A stretch of 64,000 nucleotides of DNA, from NCBI RefSeq assembly GCF_040939455.1, contig NC_134106.1, forward strand, positions 85,567,001-85,631,000, in the 5' to 3' direction. The position numbers were made by a program, and so were the translations under genes. Positions 1-10,624 of this stretch are shown here, piece after piece. The notes under the pieces were generated by a model. The model made no database searches. It saw nothing but the letters and a program-made list of their open reading frames with translations, and was not told the DNA's origin. This DNA comes from Microcebus murinus (taxonomy: Eukaryota; Chordata; Mammalia; Primates; Cheirogaleidae). How positions within the stretch are numbered: the first letter of the stretch is position 1; each line of letters begins with the position of its first letter.

Positions 1-137
1 AACCACAACGAGTAAGATGTGCAACGTTTGGGGGATGGTCACGCTTGAAGCTCTTACTCGAGGGGGGAGGGGGGCATGAGCAATATATGTAACCTTAACA
101 CTTGTGCCCCCATAATACGCTAAAATAAAAAAAAAGA
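1..137 (+). mobile_element. LINE-1 3' end, cut by window edge
   Basis: This is the 3' UTR end of a LINE-1: a G-rich stretch (GGGGGGAGGGGGGC), then a 'CCCCCATAATACGC' block and an A-rich tail. The same block is seen reversed at 32255-32373 and, more intact, at the end of the recent L1 at 45840-45890. The 5' part lies outside the window. The 3' UTR type is unlike human L1 and supports a strepsirrhine source. Confidence 0.85.
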
Positions 138-574
138 GTTTAAAGTATTCAGTCTAGTGCAGACATATGTCATTTAATTGTTGTAAGTCGTATCCCAGGT
201 AACAGAATTTTTCTCATAAATGATACCATTTTCAACATTTCACATGGTGATTGAAATAGATTTTTGTTAAATTTTAATTATCCTGATACTATAACAAATT
301 CAATATTATCCTTTCAAAAACTGTCAGGGATGTTGTGAGAATTCATTCATTATATTTGAGTAGGCATTGACTATTTTACATCTGCCAATAAATATCTGGA
401 TAGTGTTGATGGACAGCTTGTTCTCTTGGTAGCTTAATTTATTATTTACAGATAACTTATGGTAGTTATGATGCTATCATAGCCTATGATAATTAGATAT
501 TAACTAGATTTTTCCCTCCCATTTGCATACTTCCCTGGAAAAATAAGAAAAATAAAAATTACCACAGTGAAAAA
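138..574. other. AT-rich stretch, nothing recognised
   Basis: No repeat, exon-like frame or regulatory structure is recognised here. A 91-codon reverse-strand frame at 500-775 is T-rich and overlaps the start of an old LINE relic, so it is not supported as a gene. Confidence 0.5.
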
Positions 575-1490
575 AAAAAACTTACAGGATGAACTCAATA
601 GCAGAATGAATGTGACAGAGAAAATAATCAGTGAACTTGAAGATAAAACAATAGAAATTACTGAAACTACATAACGAAGAGAAAAATTGGCAGAAGAAAT
701 GACCAGAACATAAGAGAACCGTGGGACAGCAACAAAAGATCTGGCATTTGTATCCCCGGAACCAAGAAAAGACAAGGAAAAGAGTGGGTTGAAAAAGTAT
801 TCACAGAAATAATGACTGAAAATGTCTTAAATGTGGCAAAAGATATAAAGCTAAAGTTTTAAGAAGCTAAACAAATTCCCAACAGGATAAACCCAAAGAG
901 ACCCATGCTAAGACATATCGTAATTAAACTTCAGAAAACAGAAGACACAGGAAACGGTGCACTACCTGGAGGGCAACTCCAATTCAAGTAACAGTTGTAT
1001 CATCTCAGAGTCTGGAGGCCACAAGAAAATGACACAATATGTTTTCAGTGCTTGAAAAAAAAACCTGTTAACCATGAACTCTATATCTGGTGAAAATACC
1101 CTTCAGGAATGAAGAGGAAATAAAAACATTTCAAATGAAGGATTGTTCATTTGAATGTTGAAGCAAAAATTTAAACACCATCTAATGTAGTGTAGGGGAA
1201 ATGCTTAAGATATTTACATATAATGAATGAAAAGGGTAAAGGGACTGAAATAGAAGTTTTCCACACTTCACTGTGAGTAGCAAAACAGCAACACCTGTAT
1301 ACAGTGATGAGCTGCAGATGTCTATTGTAACACCCAGAACACCAATAAGAAAACTGTACACATTTGTATACTCAAAAACACTATAAGTAAATCAAAATAG
1401 AACTCTAAAAATGTTCAAGTATTCCAGAGGAGAACACAGGCACTAAAATAGTTAAAACAATCTTGACGAAGAATAACAGGAAGGAATCAC
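575..1490 (+). mobile_element. Ancient HAL1/L1M-type LINE relic
   Basis: The text matches the ORF1-region style of old HAL1/L1ME elements: a coiled-coil-like A-rich stretch near 600-700, then the characteristic 'aactctatatctggtgaaaatacccttcaggaatgaag' type passage near 1078-1113. Every frame has many stops. Ends are approximate. A long antisense relic of the same general family is at 59110-61480. Confidence 0.7.
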
Positions 1491-2239
1491 TGGTGAGAAA
1501 CCCACATGGGTCTGTTCCGTCTTGACCGTGGGGTGGTTACACAATGTGCATAGCAGATATAAGGGCAAATTACCACGGGGAAACAAAACTGCCCTAGAGA
1601 AGGTTCCTATGAGAGACCAGGTTTTCTGAGACTCCGCAAGCCATGGGAATTAGCTGTGTAGCCATTTCTCTAGTTATTTGATCTGCTTTGAAAGTGCAAT
1701 AAAACTTTCATGTCCCGAGAATGCCAAGTGACTGCAGCCCAGACGAGGGTGCTAGTTATGCCCAAGGGCGTGGGGGAGGCTGGTCTGTTATCTTCTTACA
1801 CGTTTGTATTTCAGGAAGAATGAAGCCCCAGAACTTGTAAAAGGTAGCAAAAGCCAAGGCACACAGTGCTATGTGAATTTCAGAGATGTTTTATTTAAGT
1901 ACCATAAGGGTTGAAATTAGAGTCCACACCCTTACCTTTCCTAGAAAACTCGGGAGGGCAAGGGAACAGCTCATTCCCCTCCATAGCAAAGAAAATCATT
2001 TTTCCTCGTTCCTCATTTACGGAGTGTCCAGTGCACAAGAATGCTGAGTTCCATAAACTAACTCCATACCTTTCCGAGAGTCAAACTCATTTGGTTACCC
2101 ACACCATCTTGCTGCTAATTGCAATCGTTGTGTTTCCTGCCTTCTGACAGTTGAGCATGTCCACCTGGACCCCACCGATTTGGAGTTCTGTGATCTTAAC
2201 TGCTTATCAGTGAACCTCTGTTACTATCTGCTTAGCCCT
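1491..2239. other. No recognised feature
   Basis: Mixed unique-looking sequence. A 78-codon forward frame (1911-2147) has no recognisable similarity, no clear Kozak context and nothing to support splicing. The stretch could hold remnants too old to recognise. Confidence 0.4.
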
Positions 2240-3175
2240 ACAAAGAAATTACGACTAAACATTTTAGTGGGGCTGGCGACCCTCTCACCAGCACTTTCCT
2301 TATGGCTTTGATCCCCTGAACCTTCTCATGAAGCACCTTCTGACTGATGCCCTCCCAGCTCCACTTGTCATATCCCCTCCAGCACACCTGCTTCCCAAGG
2401 GTTTTATTCCCTTCCTCCGCTGTCTCACAGGGAAACTCTGACATTTCACCTTCTTTGAGCTAGGCCAAAATGTTTTCATGTTTCCAGGAGCCACCCTGAT
2501 AGTGAGTTCACATCAGAAAGCTTCTGCCTTGGAAGCAGCATAAGAAGGGAGTAGCCAAGACACCAGCCAGCCCTCACCATCCGTTTCTCCTGCGCTGACA
2601 TGGTGTCAGTCTGTGAATTTTCCAATTTTTTCCCCTCTGCTTCCTTTTTAATTATAAATTTTGTATTTAAATCATTTGTTTGCTCCCACCTCTTGCTGTA
2701 TGCAGTTAAAAGTAGTCATGCAGCCGCCTGATGCTTTGCTGCTTAGGCATTTTTTCTGCCAGATATCCTAGTTTATCACTTTCAAGTTCTGCAGCCATGA
2801 AGTCCCAGGGCATGGATCGCTCAGCCCAAGTCTTTGCCAATTTGTGACAAGGATGGCCTTTCCTCTAGTTTCTAAACCCTCTTCCTCATTCCATCCTTGA
2901 CCTCGTCAGAGGTCTTTACTATCTATATTTCTACATTCTACTCATGACCAGTAAAGTGATCTCTCAAAAGAGTCACACTTTCCTTACAGCTCTCCTTTTC
3001 TTCCGAGCCTTCGCCTTAATTGCCCTTTAGCGCTCTGTTCATGGCAATAAAAGCTTTTTTCCAACTTGCTCCTCCAAGTTCTTCCAATCTCTACCCATTA
3101 ACTAGTTCCAAAGCTGCTTCAGCATCTTCAAGGGATTTGTTACACCAACAGCCCCCTGTGTCAGCACCAACTTCC
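2240..3175 (-). mobile_element. MaLR (MLT1-like) internal region, decayed
   Basis: On the reverse strand, this lies just upstream of the LTR at 3176-3550, as expected for the 3' part of a MaLR (ERVL-MaLR) internal sequence. The stretch 2580-3175 resembles the common MLT1/MST internal consensus (for example around 2750-2900). The left part, 2240-2580, is assigned mainly by continuity. Small reverse frames at 2238-2494 belong to this relic. No intact gene remains. Confidence 0.6.
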
Positions 3176-3550
3176 TGCCTTACTCCATTTCTGATGCTAC
3201 AACAGAATACCATGGCTGGGGGAATTTATAAGGTGTATTCAGTGCATGGTTCTGGTAGTTGGGAAGTCCAAGAGCATGGTGCCAGCATCCAGGGAGGATC
3301 ATCCCATGGTAGAAGGCAGAAGGAAGTGAGCACGTGAGACCAAGAGAGGCACCAGGGGCCAGACTTACCTCATAATGACAACTTTCTCAATAACTAATCT
3401 GCTTCTGCAACAATAACATTAATCGATTCATGAGGGCTCCACCCTCATGACCCAGCCACTTCTTCTTAAATCAAGTGTCCCTGCATTGTTGTATCGGGAT
3501 TAAGTTTCTAACAAGTGAACTTTTGGGGGACATATTCAAAGTGTAGCACA
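3176..3550 (-). mobile_element. MLT1-like MaLR LTR
   Basis: On the reverse strand the element begins TGTGCTACACTTTGAATATG and runs through the typical MLT1 order: a 'gtcatgagggtggagccctcatgaat' type block, 'ccttctgcc..ccatgg' and 'gacttcccaactaccagaac'. It ends near 3176. On the plus strand it reads TG...CA, as LTRs do. The length of 375 bp fits the family. It is adjacent to its own internal part (2240-3175). Confidence 0.8.
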
Positions 3551-3693
3551 TGCAGAACACATGAATGAAGTGGGCATGAGGCAGAGATGGAGGCCTTTGA
3601 TGGGACCAATGACACAGGCTCCCTCTTATCAAGGCTGATCTAAATACACCACCTCCCAAGTATCTAACTATTAGGGCAATGTGTACAGCTAAT
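3551..3693 (+). mobile_element. ERVL pol relic, left piece (integrase region)
   Basis: This short piece resembles the integrase-coding part of class III endogenous retroviruses (ERVL). It continues at 4263 after an interrupting LTR, so the two pieces were once contiguous. The reading frame is broken. The left border is set by the antisense MaLR LTR at 3176-3550. Confidence 0.6.
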
Positions 3694-4262
3694 GTTATAG
3701 CTCTTGACTGGGGAAAGAACCCAGCAGCACACAAAGAGTCAGAGAACAGTCTTTATCCTCCCACAGCAGGCTCAACCCAGCAAGTGTTACAGCTGTCTTT
3801 GCATCTTCCAATATTCTGACTGCCCTTCCTTATTCTCCTCCTGCTTTTATACCCTTGGTAGGGCTCAAAAAGCATCCAATCAGCAACAAGCTTTAACATC
3901 CAATCAGCAACAAGCTTTAACATCCAATCAGCAACAAGCTTTAACATCCAATCAGCAACAAGCTTTAACATCCAATCAGCAACAGTGGGATTCAAAAATT
4001 ACCCAATCAGGATGAGCCACGCGGGATGACAGGAGGCAGGCAACCAGCATGGAGCACAGGCCACAGCTGGACATGGCAGGCAGGCGGGGAGGGAGACATC
4101 CGGGCGGACAGCATGTGAGGCCTGGCCCCAGCAGGGTGCACCCGCCAGTTGGCCCCACACAGCACCGTCCTGCGGGGATGCTGAGTGGTGGGGATGTTGA
4201 GTGGTGGGGATGTGGAGTGGCGGGGAGGCGGCAAGTGACCCCATACTGGCACTTGATGCTTT
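3694..4262 (-). mobile_element. Solo LTR with tandem CCAAT repeats, inserted in ERVL relic
   Basis: About 570 bp separates two parts of one ERVL pol relic, so it is a later insertion. Its left end (TGTTATAGC..., then 'CACACAAAGAGTCAGAGAACA') closely resembles the left end of the LTR at 30062-30478 ('CACACGGAGAGTCGGAGAA'). Both appear to be reverse-strand LTRs of one ERV group, possibly class II; I cannot name it. It carries a 24-bp tandem repeat (3872-3983) and a short 16-17 bp repeat near 4178-4226. Exact ends and target duplication are not resolved. Confidence 0.65.
3872..3983. repeat. 24-bp tandem repeat with five CCAAT boxes
   Basis: Almost five copies of a 24-bp unit that contains CCAATCAGCAACAAGC. 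CCAAT starts at 3876, 3900, 3924, 3948 and 3972, exactly 24 bp apart, and a sixth CCAAT sits at 4003 outside the array. It lies within the LTR, in the part expected to be U3 if the LTR is on the reverse strand. CCAAT/ATTGG is the binding core of NF-Y, so an enhancer-repeat role is plausible but not shown. The translated repeat seen in one forward frame is an artefact. Confidence 0.9.
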
Positions 4263-5375
4263 GCACGTCATAACCTGCCAGTAACAGAGACCAACACAGA
4301 GTCCTGATATGGCACCATTCCTTGAGGTAACCAACAGGCCACGTGCTGTCACATTGATTTCATCAGGCCTCTTTCACTCTGGGAAACCAAGCAGTTCATT
4401 TTGGAAAGAATAGACATGTATTGTAGGTGTGTGTTGACTTTCTTGGCAGCAACACTATCCAAGGTCTTATCGAGTATTGCTTCACTGACACTAGATCCCT
4501 AATGACTTCATATCAAACCTCCGTGGGACTCACTTTACAGCAAGGAGGTGTGGGAGTGGGCCCACGATTGTGGGATTCCCTGGCCATATTCTACAGCGTA
4601 CCGCCAGAGCTGCCTGCCTGTCAGCATGTGGAAATGACTCGCATGGCCTCAGAGGCACCACTTTGCAACGACAGGGTGTCATCCTCCAGCACACAGTATA
4701 CGCCTTGAGTTGAAGACCTTCATAAGGTGCTGCGTCCCCGGTAGGAAAAATAAATGGATGTGGGAGGGGAGGGGAGGGGAGGGGAGGGGAGGGGAGGGGA
4801 GGGGAGGGGAGGGGAGGGGAGGGGAGGGGAAGGGAGGGGAGGGGAGGGGAAGGGAGGGGAGGGGAAGCGGAAGCAGCCCTACTAACCACCTCGTGACTCA
4901 CTGGGTTATTCCTGCTTCCCATCCCTGCAGCTCTGAGCTCTACAGAGTTGGAAATCCTGATTTCTAAGGGGAGGACACTCTGCCCATGGACACAGCAAGA
5001 GTCCCATGAACTAAAAGCCACAGCTGCCACCTGGGCACTTAGAGCCCCTGTTGTCAAGTCAGGCCAGGCAAGCAGAGACGTCGCCGTCCTAACTGGGGTT
5101 ATTGACCCTGGTCTCCAGAGAGAGGGAGGTCTGCTGGCACCCACTGAGAGCAGGGGAAACGTGTTTGGCACCCAAATGATTATTAAATACTTTGGTGCCT
5201 TTTGGTACTGGCTTGCTTTCTTGTGAAAACACTTGGACAAGTGTAAAAAGCAAGCCTGACAAGGGTATGGTGGCCCACTCTTAGACCTCCTCAGGAAGGA
5301 GGGTCTGGGCACATCACCAAGTTTGCCCCCCAAAGCAGCAGAGTTGTTAGCTGAGGGTGAAGGACATTCAGGATG
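4263..5375 (+). pseudogene. ERVL pol relic: integrase end and dUTPase-like region
   Basis: This continues the ERVL pol relic from 3693. The part to about 4760 looks like the integrase-coding end. The part at 4945-5170 resembles the dUTPase-like segment found at the 3' end of pol in HERV-L-type elements, and 5240-5375 resembles the sequence following it. A (GGGGA)n run has grown between them (4762-4866). Stops and frameshifts break all frames, so no active enzyme is encoded. The 267-codon reverse frame over 4530-5333 is an antisense artefact of this relic. Confidence 0.7.
4762..4866. repeat. (GGGGA)n microsatellite
   Basis: About 105 bp of GGGGA repeats with a few GGGAA variants. It lies inside the ERVL relic and seems to have expanded from a 'gtgggagggga' seed. 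It generates a glycine/glutamate/arginine-rich forward frame and a proline/leucine/serine-rich reverse frame, neither of them real. G-runs on the plus strand could form quadruplex DNA. Confidence 0.97.
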
Positions 5376-7289
5376 GACAGCAACCTTTTCTCACAATCCC
5401 AGTTGAAAAAAAGTAATAGAAGTTCTAGCAACTGCATCCTTAGTATTTACTCAAAGAGCGAATTACAGTCCACTCCACTTGAAGCCAAACTTTATCCACT
5501 GGAGTTTGCAATGTCCCACAGCGCCTGGCCCTGCCCCATCTCCCTTTTCTGTCTCATCCTCTCAACATCGCTGACCAGCCTCTCTTTGTGAGTCTGTCCT
5601 CACTATTCTTCCACAGATGGAAAAGGATTCAGTAATCTCAGTCTTCCTCAATCCTGTGTCTTCATACCGTGGATCAGCAGAACGAATGTGGCAAACATCC
5701 AAACAGCCCATTTCGTAACTTAAGAAAGTGAGAATCTATAAACACTTGCATTTTTGTCATAATGTGCTTTCCCAATACTTGAGTATACCAACATTGCTAA
5801 TGTTCTAGATGTACAACTTTCTCATACTTTCTAAAACCACATTTAGGTGTGGCTACAAAACCCAAAGAGTTAATAAAATAAACTAGGAAAAATGAGAATG
5901 CCTTTAATTTTCCAGGCAAAGGGCATTGCTTAACAAAGACTGACTACTGTCATCCCCACATAGCTATAGGATTCCCTACTCTGTGGCTTTATCCTCCCTC
6001 TTCCATGAGGGAGCAGCCTCCATGAGAGCAGAAACTCATCCATCACTCATAGGGAGGCTGCTTACCCTGCCTGGCCTCTTGCCTGTAGAAAAAGGCTATT
6101 GGTTTCAACACATCGTGCAAAGGACTCCAAATAATTGGGGGGGGGGTGTCCTAATTTATGATCTTTATAAATGTGTCAAAAATGGAATTGAACAGAAAAG
6201 TGGAGGCAAAGCATACTTATTCCCTGCCCTTGCTTAATTTATAATTGTATACTAGACATATTTCAGTTAATTAGAGGTAAGAAGAAACAAAATTGAATGA
6301 ACACATCTGCCACTGTAGTTCCTGATCATACAGAGATCGATGTGAACACAAAGAAGCCAGCCCAACTACCTTAAAGACATTGATCTGCTCACGTTAATGC
6401 AGGCATTAGAAAACTTTGAGATACTTAGAGACTCGGGGAACTAAGGTTTCTTTCCTCAATGGGATATTAGTAAGTTCATAAGTTGGAACCATACATCCAA
6501 GTACTACCTGGCTAGCAAATGGCATGCGTGGTTAGCCAAGGAAAAGGGCCCCTGAGGCTAATAAGAGTATTTCTGGATTGGAAAGAGAATCATTTATTCA
6601 ATTTTATAAGTCTGGGAAACAATTTTATTGGGTTCTGGTAGAAATCAAAGCTCAAGCAATAGTAATACTGCTGATTGTGTTTATTGTGAAGCAGAGGGTT
6701 CATATTTTTTAGAGAATACTTTCTGATTTTATTTAATAAAGCATATTATATAAACAACTCTAAACAAAATGACTGTGATTTTTCAATTTACTATCTTCAA
6801 TTATGATTTTGTCATTTATTTCCTTCCTTGGGACTTTTTCATATATACATTCATGTTTGCTTAAATAGTATTCACTCAGAAGCAATGATAGTTACAATTT
6901 CATCAACAAATCGTTTTGCATCATGAAATGTAAGAAAAGCTGTTTAATTGAGAAAGAAATTTTAGTTTTATTAAAATATTCTTTTAAAATAAGACTGAAC
7001 AACTTAGCTTCCTTTTGTTAAATAGTTTCGTGACTCTTGACAAGATACTGTGACTTGGATATTTATTACAGCGACTTTTGCACTTCCTGATCTATTTTTA
7101 ATAAGAAGCTTATGAACAATTATTATATTTATAAGCTTAGCCTGCAATATTATTCAAGGAGATATGAGTTGGAAGGTTTGAAAGTGTCCTTTCTTGAAAA
7201 ATTCTGTTTGTTAGTATGTTGCTTATTCAGAGAATTTAAGGTTATCATTTTTTAATTATTTGCCTTGCTGCAATAATTGCCAATAATTT
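5376..7289. other. No recognised feature
   Basis: Roughly 1.9 kb of AT-rich, unique-looking DNA. Forward frames at 5373-5591 and 5983-6237 lack recognisable similarity. Nothing supports a gene or a specific repeat here. Confidence 0.4.
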
Positions 7290-7530
7290 CCTTCACTTGT
7301 TTTAAGTGTATAATTCAGTGATTTTTAGTGTATTTACGGAATTGCCCAATCATCCACACAATGTTATTTGAGAACATTTTCACCTGCGCCCCCCCAGCTG
7401 TATGTGCCCTCACATGCCACCCCAGCCCCAAACAAATATCAACCTTCTTTCTGAAGTGCATTTGCCTTGATGCACAATCCATACACACAGAATCCTATGG
7501 AGCTTTATTTCTTAATACGGGTAATGGATT
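7290..7530 (-). mobile_element. L1M 3' region fragment, antisense
   Basis: The order 'agtgtataattcagtga...', then a C-rich block and 'acacagaatcctatgg' matches the antisense 3' region of old L1M elements. The fragment at 19205-19520 shows the same order better preserved. Decayed; ends approximate. Confidence 0.55.
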
Positions 7531-7734
7531 ATTATTTATTGTTGATATATATGTTTCTATATGTGAAATACTTCCTAGTAAATAAATGAAGAACAAAATT
7601 AAATTAAATTATCCATAAACTGAAATGAAAGTACTCATGTTTTTGAGTTGAAATTTTTAATTATTTTTAAATAAAATTTTAATTTTTTTTACAAAATTAC
7701 CTCAATAATTCCCACTGGGAATTAATGCATTTGT

Positions 7735-7840
7735 ACAAAGCAATTCACAGCTTCTTAGTTTTACTATCTGTAAAATGGGATGCTGTGAAGATCAGTCAAA
7801 ATAGTGCTAAGTGCAAGGGGCTTCATAAACTATAAAAAAT
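7735..7840 (+). mobile_element. MIR fragment
   Basis: The core 'actatctgtaaaatggga' followed by 'tgaagatca...agtgctaagtgcaa' is typical of a forward MIR SINE. It is partial and heavily diverged. Confidence 0.6.
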
Positions 7841-8389
7841 CACATATGACCAGGCTCTTTCATTGCGTCTCTATTTTTTCTTTAAGAAAAATGATTTTCA
7901 AGCTAGAAAGTTGGAATAATACGGTTAAGAGCTAATTGAAAACCAGGAACTGGTAACAGAAGAGTATCCATGTGTTTTAAAGAAATTGTAATTCAGGGGG
8001 CTAAAAAACAGACACATGATCTAAGACTCATGACAGGCTCAGCTCTGGAAACACTATCATCACACATTTAAATGATGAGACATAGGAAGTACTTTACCTA
8101 ATTAAATTGAGCATTGAAACTGACAACATTAAATTTTAGATTCACATTTTGTCTTTCCATTAACAAATCCAATTAAGAGACATTAATGACACATTTATGT
8201 ATAAAACTGTTCAAGCTTTGCTGCTGGGACCCAGGAATATGAATATGAAACAAACACCTTGGGTGATTCTGGTTATTAGGGAAGTTTGGAACATGATGGT
8301 CCTATTTTTAAGGTGATTTTATTGACTGGGAAAAACAGCATTCTAATCATGAGTCATTCCAATGTCAAAGCATTATCATGTAGTAAAAA

Positions 8390-8500
8390 ATAAAGTGTGT
8401 ATATACACACACTTTTATATATGTAAAATGTATGTTATATATGATGTATACATATACAAAAGTATATTATATTAATATATAGTGTGTATATATATTCTTG
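8390..8500. repeat. (TA/TGTA)-rich low-complexity run
   Basis: Alternating purine-pyrimidine TATATA/TGTATA sequence, prone to Z-DNA or cruciform structure. No coding content. Confidence 0.85.
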
Positions 8501-8575
8501 TCTTCTGTCTAGAATGCTAGCTTCATAGAGAAATATTCTGCTTATTTAATCTGAAGGGTCTCATACAGTGGTTCT

Positions 8576-8705
8576 TACTTTGATTGTACATTAAATTTCC
8601 TGTGAAGGTTTTTACAAACCCATAGGTCCAGTCCACTCTCCAGACTACATTAAATTGGAGCCTCCTACCTGGGGTCCAGGAATCAAGATTAGATGTTTTC
8701 AAATA
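8576..8705 (+). mobile_element. MER5A-like hAT-Charlie fragment
   Basis: Begins with the CAGTGGTTCT terminus and continues with a diverged MER5A body ('ggtttttacaaacccataggtccag', 'ggaatcaagattagatgttttcaa'). The right terminus is lost. Confidence 0.6.
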
Positions 8706-9404
8706 TTTTCAATATTGTTGTCACTTACTTTTGAAAAACTTGTACAATAAATTATAACTTACATATCAACAGGCTCACTTTATCTTCAAGAACTCCAAAA
8801 GGCTTTTTGCTAAAGAGGAAGTTCTTCAAAGAAACAGTTGTCGATAAAACACCTTTGGTGCAAATACATTTTCTTTACCTGAAGCAAAGTGAGCCACAGA
8901 GAGTGACTGTGGGTGAATCTTGAGCAAAAGAGTTTGCTCTTTTAATGTCCACACTTAGATGAAATAAACAGAAAGTCATTCCTTTGGGGTAGAGATGGTC
9001 ATTGAAAAGGAGAGAAACACAGGGCACGGCCATCAATCTTGATGTTGAAGGCAAGGTTATTGATCAAAAGAAACTGATAAATCACACACCAAACGCTTTC
9101 CCAGTAACACACTTTCCTGCTTGTCACGTGGGCATGGCACACGGAACATTAGCTAGGAGGGTGCACTTTTTAGCACATGCAGTATATACTTTGCATTGTA
9201 TCCTTCATTTTTCACTGCTTTCTAGTCTGCTTCTGATGATAACTTTTTAAGTGGGACAAAATGGCAACAAACTTTTAGAAACTACCGGTGCCAAACTTTA
9301 CAAAGTAGTGATCTTCAAAAATTAGCCATAATTGACTCATGCTTCTGTATTAAAGCTCCATTTACGTTTCTTAAAATATGATTTTCCCCTATATGCAGAG
9401 AGTG

Positions 9405-9560
9405 TAACTGCTAAGATCATGAATGCTGGAGCCGACCACTCAAATCATGGCTTCATTGCTCTGAACCACACTTTCCATGTTGGTCTGACATGAGTGTGAA
9501 GGGTGCTTGGAGTGCTGCCTGGCATACAGTAAGCAGTATCTAAGTGTTTGTGTTCTATAC
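9405..9560 (+). mobile_element. MIR fragment
   Basis: 'gaatgctggagcc' near 9420 and the 3' MIR phrase 'ctgcctggcatacagtaagcagtatctaa' near 9516-9544 place it as a forward MIR, strongly diverged in the middle. Confidence 0.55.
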
Positions 9561-9617
9561 TTTTCATTGCACTTTTATTGATTTGTAAGGAAATATTCTT
9601 GGAACAGAATAGTGAAG

Positions 9618-9653
9618 CTAAACAAAACAAAAAACAAAACAAAACAAAAAAAA
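9618..9653. repeat. (CAAAA)n microsatellite
   Basis: Short A-rich CAAAA repeat. No attached SINE body is recognised, so its origin is unclear. Confidence 0.85.
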
Positions 9654-10292
9654 CCCACCAGTATTTGTAAAGTATTTCAAAGAGAAATGCTAAGTCTGCT
9701 GCTTAAACCTCCTGTGTGGTCTGGGGCTGGTGTCATAACTCCCTCAGCTCCTCAACAAAAGTGGCTCCTGTTAACTCCCTCTGTCAGCCTAGCGCAAAGT
9801 TTTAAGGAAAGATAGTTGGCAAGACACAGTGAGGTCTGCGTGTATTTGATCATTAAAAAAACGCCGTTTGCTTATGGTGTATCAGTGACTGGACTGTAGG
9901 TACAGCAGCAAGGTCACAGCCCAGAGCAGAGAACTGTGTTAGGTTGAGCCAGACTCGGTGGCTCCTTTTGAGTTGAGAATTTTCTTTGTCAGAGGAACAG
10001 AAATCTAAGCTTGTTACTGCTGCATTGTCAAATGCAGAATTCTGTTGTTTTTGAGGCCTCTCCAATCCTCTTGTTATTTGGGGGGCTGGAGGCTGCCTCT
10101 CAGTTGAATGAGGAGTTGACCAGCTCCATTTGCTGGTCACCATGTAGCAGGAGCCCAGGACTCTTGCAACAAACAGATTGGCCCTGGTCTCCCAGAGATG
10201 CGGGGCTGGCTCACAGCTGCCCCATCCTCCAAGGCGGAGAGTGCTTCCAAATACTGTCATATAAGTAACCCTAAAATGTAAGATTTAAATAC
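9654..10292. other. No recognised feature
   Basis: Mixed sequence with a 135-codon reverse frame (9853-10260) and an overlapping forward frame. Neither shows a known domain, a credible start context or repeat identity. A decayed gene fragment cannot be excluded, but there is no positive support. Confidence 0.4.
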
Positions 10293-10624
10293 AAATCCTC
10301 CCTTATTATCCAAGGGGGATCGGTTTGAGGACCCTCAGGATACCAAAATCCACAGATGTTCAAGTCCCTGATAAAAAAAATCAGTGTAGGATTTCCATGT
10401 AATGCAAGCATATCCTCACATATACTTTAAATCATCTCTAGATTATTTATAACACCTAATATGATGTAAATTCTTTGTAAATGGTGGTCATACTGTATTT
10501 TTAACATGCATTACTTTTATTGTTATTTTTAAATTTTTTTCTAATATTTTTACTCATCAACTGCTTGAAATCTGCAATTATGAAACCTGTGGATGAGAAA
10601 CCTGCAGATACAGAGGGCTAACTA
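10293..10624 (+). mobile_element. Tigger-type (TcMar) MITE
   Basis: The left end resembles the 'CCTCGGTATCCGTGGGGGATTGG' type terminus and the right end reads 'ACCTGCAGATACAGAGGGCT' then AACTATA. The interior has 'ctttaaatcatctctagatta', typical of this non-autonomous Tigger family. Both terminal inverted repeats are visible but diverged, and no transposase is present. Confidence 0.8.

Noticed and set aside
3872..3983. Possible CRISPR-like array
   Set aside because: The copies are head-to-tail with no spacers, and the context is primate repeats. It is a tandem repeat in an LTR.
3704..4015. Forward frame with a repeated SNQQQALT peptide
   Set aside because: The 24-bp unit is a multiple of three, so it stays open by chance. 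It lies in an LTR and is read antisense to it.
4530..5333. 267-codon reverse-strand frame
   Set aside because: It runs antisense to the ERVL pol relic and through the (GGGGA)n tract, which yields a proline/leucine/serine repeat. There is no domain and no start context.
9853..10260. 135-codon reverse frame as a host gene
   Set aside because: No recognised domain, opposite-strand overlap with another frame, and no splice or promoter evidence.
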